Shown: positions 36,901-44,185 of the stretch, one piece after another
Layout: each line of letters opens with the position of its first letter
Numbering within the stretch: position 1 is the stretch's first letter
Assembly (NCBI GenBank): GCA_025352695.1
Contig: JANXSK010000144.1
Location: 1-64,000 of the forward strand
DNA length: 64,000 nucleotides
Reading direction: 5' to 3'
From: Ferruginibacter sp.
GTDB taxonomy: Bacteria > Bacteroidota > Bacteroidia > Chitinophagales > Chitinophagaceae
Notes under the pieces: model-generated
Databases searched by the model: none
Told to the model about the DNA's origin: nothing
The model's input: only the letters and a program-made list of their open reading frames with translations
Program-made: the position numbers and the translations under genes

Positions 36901-39032
36901 AAGAAATTACCTTCCCTGTCAAATTCACAAATCACATCTAAGGAGCAATCGAGAATTCTTTGCCTATCGGCAAGTGTTTTATTCAATAAAATATTGTCTT
37001 TTTTTTCTTGGGTAACATCGTTGGCTATGCAATACACTCCTGTAATACGGTTATTAATAATTATAGGAAGATTGATTAGTAAAACAAAAAACAGCGTTCC
37101 GTTGGGAGTAATAATTCTAATTTCATATTCCTGAGTAATACCTAGTTTAGTATTTTCAAAGTGTTGGTTTGTTTTATTAAGGTCGTCCGGGTGAACAAAT
37201 ACGGAGTAGTGCATTTTAAGTAATTCTGCTTCACTGCATCCGGACTTTAAGGAAAGTATATTATTTGTACTCGTTAAATTACCTTCCAAATCTAAAGAAA
37301 AAACGGCAGCAGGATTTTGGTAAAATAAAGATTGGTATATCTCTTTGTTGACTGCCAATTCCTGTTCTAATTTTTTAGTTGCTGTTATATCCTGTATTAC
37401 ACCTATAAAGGTTTCAACTTTACCATCGGCATCATATTTTGCTGAACCGTAAGCTTTTATATTCCTTACTTCGCCATCACAAGCCCTTATAATTCTTGTT
37501 TCAATTTGTTGGGCTTCTATTTTATTGCTTAGCCCATTTTGTAACCATTTTAAATAAGGTTTTTTTTCATCCGGATGAAGAAATTGCAATATACCATCAG
37601 CTGTAGGAGAAATTATGCCAGGTACTAAACCAACAATATTATAAAATTGATCTGACCATATACGTTTGTTGGTAGTTAGGTTTATTTCAGTACTTCCAAT
37701 ACCAGCAATCTTTTCTGCATTGTTTAACAGCAACTGTGCTTGAACAATTTTTTTTTCAATTTCTTTTTGTTCTGTGATATCTTTTATTACACCTAGCAGT
37801 TTTGTAGGTACGCCGGTTTCATCATACCCTACCTGTGCATATGCAATAATATTTCTTTCAATTCCATCTGCCCTTATTATTCTTGTTTCTGATTGGCAAA
37901 ATGGTATTTTGTCAATCAGTTTTTTATTTAGAGTATCTAAATAATATTCCTTGTCTTCAGGATGAAGAAATTGAATAAATGCATCTCTCGAAGCTTCAAT
38001 AAAGCCTGGTTCAAGTCCCAGAATTCTATAAAATTCATCCGACCAACTACGCTTATTATTTAAGTAATCAATTTCAATACTTCCAATATGGGTAATATTT
38101 TCTCCTCTCTTTAATAAACTTTCTATTTGTTCAATTTTAAGATCCTTCTTTTTTCTTTCTGTAATATCTCTACCAGTAATACATACGGCATCAATTTTTC
38201 CATCTACCTGCACTGGGTTGATGGAAAAACTCAACCACAAAGGTTCACTAGTTTCAATGTGTGTTGCTATCCGTTCATAGTTTGTTGATTCTCCATTTAG
38301 TGCTTTATTGATAACAGTTTTAAAAAATTCCTTCAGGTAAGGTTCAATAAAGGTTAGTAAATTATCACCTGCCTGAAATGTATTCAACATAAATTTATTC
38401 TGTCTTCCAGTTATGTTGCAGGTTTTTACAATAAAATTGTTATCTATTAATACAAAGCCTTCATCAGTATTATCAAATATGGCCTTAAGATTTTCTTCGG
38501 ATTGTCTTGTCTTTTCAGTTGCTGCTATTTTTTCGCTAATATCTATTACAGTAATTATTTTGTATTCTTTTCCATTTGTATGGAGTAATGTTTTTATACC
38601 TGTTGTTACATATAAAATTGAACCGTCTTTATGTGTGACTTGCCATTCGGGTTGCTTGGATGTAAATTTAATTGTACTGTTATTATCTATTTGTGGTGCT
38701 GTTATTGGCGATGCTATGGATAATAGCATATCGCAATTGTTGCCCACTAACTCTTCTTTAGCATAACCATATATTTTGCAGCATGCTTCGTTTATATCAA
38801 TAATATTTTGAGCTTCGTCTTTAATATATATGCCAGCATCAATAAGATTAAAAAGCTCACCTAAAATTGGTTCCGTAGTATAAATATTGTTTTTGCTAGA
38901 TGGAATGCCTGACATGGCTGTGTTTTTATTTTTAGCAGCAATACTTTTTTTTTCTTTTTTAATTTTATTTTCATGCTGAACTGACATAGAAGCAGGCAAA
39001 ACCTGGTTCGTTTTGTCATATTTTTTTTTCAT
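33939..39032 (-). CDS. Soluble sensor histidine kinase with about 11 tandem PAS domains
   Basis: A 1697-residue protein with no transmembrane segment. After a lysine-rich start I count eleven PAS/PAC units, each ending in a D-I/V-T-type phrase: [86 protein letters not shown] and AMQDITERI. The kinase core is HisKA with H1472 in [16 protein letters not shown], then [19 protein letters not shown] and [13 protein letters not shown]. It has no receiver domain. Units 3 and 4 look like a recent internal duplication ([21 protein letters not shown] against [21 protein letters not shown]). The gene is divergent from the NarL-type regulator gene, an obvious candidate partner. The ligand or cofactor of the PAS units is unknown. 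Confidence 0.92.
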   Translation of the reverse strand: [1697 protein letters not shown]

Positions 39033-39530
39033 TTTAACAAGTAATTTTTTAGGATATTAAAATTAAAAGATTCCCCATTTTAAATAGTAATTAAGAACTG
39101 CTTCAATAAAAGTAATTAGTAATGAATTTTATTATTTGTACTTATTTAAATCAACTATACCTGGTATTTGCTAATTTATTGATTAAGGAATTTAACCTGA
39201 TATTTTTAAATAAATTATATAAATTAAAAAAAAAGTAAAAAAGGCTGCTAATCCGGTTTTTGCCAGATTAATCAACCTGTTTTTAAATTAATAAACAAGA
39301 TTATTATTGTGTGTATTTAATAGGATTGGAAAAAGCAAAAAGATATTGATTTTAAGCGGGGTGTGTTAAATACTAAGTTTCAATAATAAAAATAAATCTT
39401 AAATGCAAATTTAAATTGTATGATAATGTTTGAGGGTAATATTGCAATGCATTGTTTGTAGTTATTTTTCTATAATTGAACCATTGGAAAAACATCATTA
39501 TGAGTTTTGGTTGTTGATAAGATTTCATTG
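39033..39530. other. Long divergent region between the 11-PAS kinase and the regulator
   Basis: About 500 bases of very AT-rich DNA without a recognisable gene or remnant. A divergent kinase/regulator spacer of this size probably holds both promoters, but only the one for the regulator (next entry) could be placed. Confidence 0.4.
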
Positions 39531-39538
39531 TATTTTTG
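39505..39538 (+). promoter_or_regulatory. Candidate promoter of the NarL-type regulator
   Basis: TATTTTTG at 39531-39538 matches TAnnTTTG. A TTTTGG run at 39505-39510 provides the -33 TTTG at a spacing of about 21-22. The predicted transcript would have a leader of roughly 90 bases before the ATG at 39635. Confidence 0.45.
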
Positions 39539-39634
39539 CAATGTTGTTAATATAGTTAATATTTATTTTGCATTAAAAATATTTTTAGGGTAGATTTATT
39601 ATAACTTTATTTGTATCCAAATTATAAGTGCCAT

Positions 39635-40261
39635 ATGAAAAAATTTTTATTAGTAGATGATCATAATGTAGTTCGTTCAGGTATTATGGGTTTACTACTT
39701 GAATTATTTAAGCCATCAGAAATAGATGAAGCAAGTGATGGTAACTCTGCAACTGAAATTTTAAAGCACAATCATTACGATCTTATTATGATGGATATTC
39801 AAATGCCTAAAACAGATACTTTGGGGCTTATGGAATATATCCACATCAAATATCCGGATGCTAAAGTATTAATATTTTCTATGAGTGCAGAAGGCATTTA
39901 TGCAAAAAGATTTTTAAAGGCAGGCGCAAAAGGGTTTCTTTCAAAAGATGCTCCGCTTGAAGAAATTAAAAAAGCGATTAATCTTGTTTTAAATAACCGA
40001 AAATATATTAGCGAAGCACTTGCATCTACGCTTGCAGAAGAATCTATTTCAGAAACTTCAGGCAACCCGTTTAATCAGCTTTCACCAAGGGAATTTGAGA
40101 TTGTATCTTTACTTTTATCTGGTCAAACGATTAGTGAAATTTCAAAATTATTAAACTTGCAGGTTTCTACAATTGGTACACATAAGGCTAGACTTTTTTC
40201 TAAATTAAATGTAAATAACATTTTGGAACTTAAAGAAATTGCCACCTCTTATAATCTTTAA
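39635..40261 (+). CDS. NarL/FixJ-family response regulator
   Basis: A two-domain regulator of 208 residues. The receiver domain begins KFLLVDDHNVVRSGIMGLL, carries the phospho-acceptor aspartate in LIMMDIQMP and ends with the lysine of LSKDAP. The C-terminal LuxR-type helix-turn-helix is FNQLSPREFEIVSLLLSGQTISEISKLLNLQVSTIGTHKARLFSKLNV. I use the ATG at 39635, not the TTG at 39611 given by the track, because it starts directly at the receiver fold (MKKFLLVDDH). It is the only DNA-binding output in the signalling island. The adjacent 11-PAS kinase and the HisKA_3 kinase at 30782 are candidate partners; the latter type is the classical NarL-family partner. Confidence 0.92.
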   Translation: MKKFLLVDDHNVVRSGIMGLLLELFKPSEIDEASDGNSATEILKHNHYDLIMMDIQMPKTDTLGLMEYIHIKYPDAKVLIFSMSAEGIYAKRFLKAGAKGFLSKDAPLEEIKKAINLVLNNRKYISEALASTLAEESISETSGNPFNQLSPREFEIVSLLLSGQTISEISKLLNLQVSTIGTHKARLFSKLNVNNILELKEIATSYNL

Positions 40262-40377
40262 CCAGTGTCATTTATTAGTTAAAGATTTTTTTGCTCTTCC
40301 TGCATGTTTGCTATCGAACCCAATGTTTAGAATCCAATTATCTTTCCTTGACATTGTATATTTAAATTCGCATAACC

Positions 40378-40612
40378 TTACATTAAATTTTTACTAATTG
40401 GGGAATCGTATTTTAATATTAGCAACACCACAATCAGCCGAATGGGTTTGGCGGGATTGCCCATTTTTACATTATAATGCTTTTTAAAATTAGTATCAAA
40501 TATGGACCAATTAATTTTATTGCCTAACTGATACAACGGATGTTTTTAATTAAGCTGGTAAGAAAGGCTATTAAATTAACCGGGTTGGGGTATTTTTTGG
40601 TTGATAGCATAC
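40378..40612 (-). pseudogene. N-terminal remnant of an IS5/IS1182-type transposase
   Basis: The minus strand reads NQKIPQPG, stop, FNSLSYQLN, stop, KHPLYQLGNKINWSIFDTNF, KKHYNVKMGNPAKPIRLIVVLLILK, then a non-homologous tail and a stop at 40378. This matches the N-terminal DUF772-type region of IS5-group transposases, whose pattern is HxLyxLAnkIDWxxFexxFxxxY followed by GxPAxPIRLMVGLLiLK. Two TAA codons interrupt it, where leucine and glutamine codons (TTA, CAA) would fit with single changes. The DDE catalytic part is absent. It is a short, old scrap in the 626-base gap between the regulator and the GlsB-like gene. I could not define terminal inverted repeats. Confidence 0.72.
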
Positions 40613-40887
40613 TTAAATTTGCAAGTTTTTAAACAATTTTGCAAATATCCGAGGCTTTTTTAAATAACATTTTATAAGAATCCCAATAGCATTCTCATTT
40701 TTACACTCTTTGAGGCTCGAATAAATAAGCCCTGTATTTTCCTATTATGGGAATTTTTGTGGATGTTTTGACACATTTTTAATTATTCTTTGTTAATTAA
40801 GTTTAATCTCAGGCTGCTTAAAACAGGCAGGTAGATTGCATTTATCAAAATAATAATAGTATAATTTTTTATTTAAATTCAAATTTT
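40613..40887. other. Rest of the gap before the GlsB-like gene
   Basis: A loose inverted repeat, ATTTGCAA with TTGCAAAT, lies around 40617-40646 next to the transposase remnant and could be a trace of an element end. Nothing else was recognised. Confidence 0.3.
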
Positions 40888-41145
40888 ATGGAACTTCTTG
40901 CAATTATAATTACACTCATATATGGCGCAATAGCCGGATGGCTATTACAACCATTTAAAAATAATAACTTTGGATTAACTGGCAGTGTAATAATAGGTAT
41001 TATAGGTGGATTTATTTCTTACTTATTGCTTTTTAAAATGGGTATTAATACTGCTGGTGGCTGGTTAGGTAATATTTTAGGTGCAGCTTTTGGCGCTTTA
41101 ATATTAATGTCTATACTAAATCTATTTATTTCCAGGCGAGTTTAA
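40888..41145 (+). CDS. GlsB/YeaQ/YmgE-family stress-response membrane protein
   Basis: An 85-residue protein made of three hydrophobic, glycine-rich helices: IIITLIYGAIAGWLLQP, LTGSVIIGIIGGFISYLLLF and GWLGNILGAAFGALILMSIL. The GAIAGWL and GxxGxxxG spacing is that of the transglycosylase-associated (GlsB/YeaQ/YmgE) family. Such proteins are induced by envelope or general stress in several phyla; the molecular role is not known. It is followed by a clear intrinsic terminator, so it is probably a single-gene transcript. Confidence 0.85.
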   Translation: MELLAIIITLIYGAIAGWLLQPFKNNNFGLTGSVIIGIIGGFISYLLLFKMGINTAGGWLGNILGAAFGALILMSILNLFISRRV

Positions 41146-41164
41146 TAGGTTCATAAAAATTATA

Positions 41165-41198
41165 AAAAAGATATCCTTCTTTGAGGGTATCTTTTTTT
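41165..41198 (+). terminator. Intrinsic terminator after the GlsB-like gene
   Basis: AAAAAGATATCC, loop TTCTTTGA, then GGGTATCTTTTTTT: a stem of about ten pairs with one G-T pair, ending in a T run. Confidence 0.85.
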
Positions 41199-41234
41199 GT
41201 TTGTAAAAGCTTTAAATTTATATAAATATTTTTT

Positions 41235-41483
41235 ATGACCAGTATCGAGATAACTAAACAAAAAATTATTAACCTGGTAATGGGAATGGATAACCCGCAG
41301 GCGCTAGAAGTATTGTTTGATGTAATGATGAAATTTGGTAATCCGTCTCCGGTGATAGGAGATGAACTGACAGATGAGCAATGGGGTGAAATAGAAAATG
41401 ATATTAAGGAAATTGAAGAAGAAGAAATTAGCCGTAAGGAAGAAGTAATGGAACATTTAAAACAATGGAAAAGCGGTAAATAA
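41235..41483 (+). CDS. Small acidic protein resembling Bacteroidota orphan antitoxins
   Basis: An 82-residue, highly charged helical protein. The C-terminal phrase LTDEQWGEIENDIKEIEEEEISRKEEVMEHLKQWKSGK resembles the end of RelB/ParD-like antitoxins of this phylum (E-A-E-x-D-I-x-x-G-x-x-x-S-H-E-E-V-M-K-x-x-x-x-W). The N-terminus TSIEITKQKIINLVMGMDNPQALEVLFDVM also fits that architecture. No toxin ORF lies upstream or downstream: the terminator precedes it and 427 bases without a gene follow. It may be an orphan or solitary regulator; the family call comes from memory only. Confidence 0.5.
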   Translation: MTSIEITKQKIINLVMGMDNPQALEVLFDVMMKFGNPSPVIGDELTDEQWGEIENDIKEIEEEEISRKEEVMEHLKQWKSGK

Positions 41484-41750
41484 AATAAGCAATAACTAGT
41501 ATGAAGTATGTTTCATGTATGGTATATGATTTTTTTCAACTTTCCAGGTTATTTAAAAGCTATTAGCATCTAATACATTTAATAGAACTATAAAACATCT
41601 TTCAAAAAATATAGAATCTTTACCTTGCACTTTTAATAATTAATTAAGTGGATAAATAAATAATGCATAAAAATTGCTAAAATATTTAATCATTAATTCT
41701 TAAAAAAAGTAACAGATTCTTAAATTGAGATATTTTTTATATTAGCACTC

Positions 41751-41876
41751 ATGAAATTACAAATTAAAAAAAATCATACATCAGACATCCTACATCAATC
41801 ATTTTGCATAACTACTAATGAAATCACAAATTGAAAAACATTCTATGTTAGACATCCTACATCAAACATTTTGTTT
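41751..41876 (+). repeat. Imperfect tandem repeat, two copies of about 60 bases, period 67
   Basis: Copy 1 (41751-41809) and copy 2 (41818-41876) share ATGAAAT-ACAAATT and GACATCCTACATCAA at a constant offset of 67. Each copy opens a short ORF: MKLQIKKNHTSDILHQSFC (27 residues) and MKSQIEKHSMLDILHQTFC (28 residues). The second ends just before holA. Upstream of the repeat (41484-41750) I see nothing. It may be a duplicated non-coding element or leader peptides. Confidence 0.55.
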
Positions 41877-41910
41877 AGGTGCTGTTGCAATCAAAAAATA
41901 TTAACCTTTT

Positions 41911-42909
41911 ATGTCTGCAGAAAAAATTCTAAGTGATTGGAAAAAAAAACTCTTTAAACCTGTGTATTGGCTGGAAGGAGAGGAAGATTATTATATTGAT
42001 AAAGTGATAAACTATGCCGAGCACAGCATTTTGCCAGAGAGCGAAGCTGGGTTTAACCTATCTGTTTTTTATGGTAAAGATGCCAATTGGAGCGATGTGG
42101 TAAATGCCTGTATGCGCTACCCGATGTTTGCAGAAAAGCAAGTAGTGTTGTTGAAAGAAGCCCAGCAAATGAAAGATATTGATAAGCTGGAAAATTATAT
42201 TGAGCATCCTTTGGTGTCAACTATTTTTGTAGTTAGCCACAAAGAAAAAACAATTAGTAAAGTTACCAAACTTGGAAAGCTTGTTAAAAAAAATACCGAA
42301 CTGTTTCTCTCCGAAAAAATAAAAGACTATAAGCTGGTAGATTGGGTGACAGACTATGTAAAAGCGCAGGATTTTACCATGTCCCAAAAAGGGATTTTGT
42401 TGTTGGTAGATCATCTTGGTAACGATTTGAACCGCATTGTAAATGAGTTAGAAAAAATTACGGTTAACCTTGGTCAGCGTAAAACCATTACCGAAGATGA
42501 TATAGAAAAATATGTAGGCGTAAGCAAAGAGTACAATGCATTTGAACTCCAGGCTGCCATGAGCAAAAAAGACCTTGCAAAAGCGATTCGTATCATTCAA
42601 TATTTTGAAGGTAATCCCAAAGCGGTGCCGATACAATTGGTGCTGCCGGCACTGTATGGTTACTTCAGTAAGCTGTATATTATTTTTGGTATGTCAGATA
42701 AAAGCGAAACGGCTATTAAATCTTTCTTTTATAACAATCCTTATGCAGCCAAGGAAGCTTTAGCCACCGCTAAAATGTATGGTTACGAAGAGGTGGAAAG
42801 AGCCTTGTTATTATTGCACGAATACAATTTAAAGAGTGTAGGCGTTAATGATAGTGGCACTTCGGATGGCAGCTTACTAAAGGAGATGGTGGTGAAAATA
42901 ATGGGGTAA
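41911..42909 (+). CDS. holA: DNA polymerase III subunit delta
   Basis: The clamp-loader delta subunit, which opens the beta sliding clamp during replication. The N-terminus (KPVYWLEGEEDYYIDKVINY) matches the P-loop-less AAA domain start, with SVFYGKDANWSDVVNACMRYPMFAEKQVVLLKEAQ as the clamp-binding segment. IEKYVGVSKEYNAFELQAAMSKKDLAKAI and the C-terminal helical collar are typical. At 332 residues it is full length. No operon partners are visible; ribF converges from the other side. Confidence 0.92.
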   Translation: MSAEKILSDWKKKLFKPVYWLEGEEDYYIDKVINYAEHSILPESEAGFNLSVFYGKDANWSDVVNACMRYPMFAEKQVVLLKEAQQMKDIDKLENYIEHPLVSTIFVVSHKEKTISKVTKLGKLVKKNTELFLSEKIKDYKLVDWVTDYVKAQDFTMSQKGILLLVDHLGNDLNRIVNELEKITVNLGQRKTITEDDIEKYVGVSKEYNAFELQAAMSKKDLAKAIRIIQYFEGNPKAVPIQLVLPALYGYFSKLYIIFGMSDKSETAIKSFFYNNPYAAKEALATAKMYGYEEVERALLLLHEYNLKSVGVNDSGTSDGSLLKEMVVKIMG

Positions 42910-43167
42910 AATTTCGCTGTGTATCTAAAGGGGCAACTTTGGCGAAAGTGTATTAACGACTTTGCTTTTAATTTTAGTGGCGCTTATTTTTTCGTAGTCA
43001 ACAGTTGTACTATTACTGAGCTTTATTGGCGTCGCACACTTGTACATAATAACCTTATTGAAACTTTATTAGGCTATTGCCCAACTCGTTAAACGAAAAC
43101 TAAAAAGTATAAAATGTGATAAAAATTGCAAAAAAAGCTGAAAATATAAAAAACGTATAACTCCTTA

Positions 43168-44103
43168 CTAAGAAAGTGCTTTAATTGCTGCATCCTTATC
43201 CAACGCCAGCTGTGCTTTCAACGCTTCAAATCCATTAAATTTAATTTCGCTACGCAAGTGTTTTTTTAAAGTTATGGTAAGTATGTCGCCGTAAATATCT
43301 TCATTAAAATCAAAAATATTTACTTCAATTATTTTTGTTGTTCCCTCTACTGTTGGACGAAAACCAATATTCATCATTCCTCCCCATTGTTTATTGTTAA
43401 ATTTTGAATTTTGAATTGTAACTGCATACACTCCATTGCAGGGCACCAGTTTATTTTGATCCAATATATGTAAGTTGGCGGTTGGGTAACCGATTGTACG
43501 ACCGAGTTTATTACCCTGTACCACCTTGCCGCTAAAAAAATAATTATAGCCCAAACAACTGCTTGCTGTAACAAGGTCGCCATGCAAAATCGCTTCTCTT
43601 ATTTTGGTAGAACTGATGGTAATATCCTGTAACATATATACAGGAATTTCCTTCACGGCATACTTGTATTCCGTAGCTTTTGCTTCCAGTAATTTATAGT
43701 CGCCAATGCGGTTTTTCCCAAAACGATGATCGTAACCAATAATGATGGTGTGCGGATGAAAAGTATCTACCAAAAAATCGCTGATATAAGCTTCTGCCGT
43801 TTGGTTGGCGAATGATTTAGTAAATGGTATCACCACCAAATGGTCAATACTTTCTTTTTGTAATAAACTAATTTTTTCTTCCAGCGTATTGATTAAAAAA
43901 ATAGGAGACTTTTCTTTGGCTACAATTTGCCTTGGATGTGGATCAAAAGTTACGATGATAGTTTCGCCATTTACTTTGGCAGCTTCGCTTTGCATTAGTT
44001 CAATGATCTTTCGGTGTCCATTGTGCAGGCCATCGAAAGTGCCGATGGTAATCACTGCATTTCGGAAAGCAGGCAGTTGTTGTATATCGAAGTGGACTTT
44101 CAT
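43168..44103 (-). CDS. ribF: Bifunctional riboflavin kinase / FAD synthetase
   Basis: Makes FMN from riboflavin and FAD from FMN. The N-terminal adenylyltransferase domain shows VITIGTFDGLHNGHRKII (HxGH-like nucleotide motif) and IIGYDHRFGKNRIGD, followed by SSTKIREAI. The C-terminal flavokinase domain shows VVQGNKLGRTIGYPTANL and NGVYAVTI with MNIGFRPTVEG. At 311 residues this is the standard bifunctional form. It is divergent from the AIR-synthase-like gene, with 82 bases between the two start codons. Confidence 0.95.
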   Translation of the reverse strand: MKVHFDIQQLPAFRNAVITIGTFDGLHNGHRKIIELMQSEAAKVNGETIIVTFDPHPRQIVAKEKSPIFLINTLEEKISLLQKESIDHLVVIPFTKSFANQTAEAYISDFLVDTFHPHTIIIGYDHRFGKNRIGDYKLLEAKATEYKYAVKEIPVYMLQDITISSTKIREAILHGDLVTASSCLGYNYFFSGKVVQGNKLGRTIGYPTANLHILDQNKLVPCNGVYAVTIQNSKFNNKQWGGMMNIGFRPTVEGTTKIIEVNIFDFNEDIYGDILTITLKKHLRSEIKFNGFEALKAQLALDKDAAIKALS

Positions 44104-44185
44104 TTTTTAGTGGTGCAAAACTACCTGAAAATTTATTAATGGAAAATTGGTAATTGAAATTTATTTTTGCGGTTCAAATATTTTT

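Noticed and set aside
36676-37134. 152-residue plus-strand ORF inside the 11-PAS kinase gene
   Set aside because: It is a shadow of the kinase frame. No promoter, motif or start context supports it.
40300-40378. Minus-strand fragment reading MSRKDNWILNIGFDSKHAG next to the transposase scrap
   Set aside because: It looks protein-like, but I could not tie it to a transposase C-terminus or any other family. It is too short to call.
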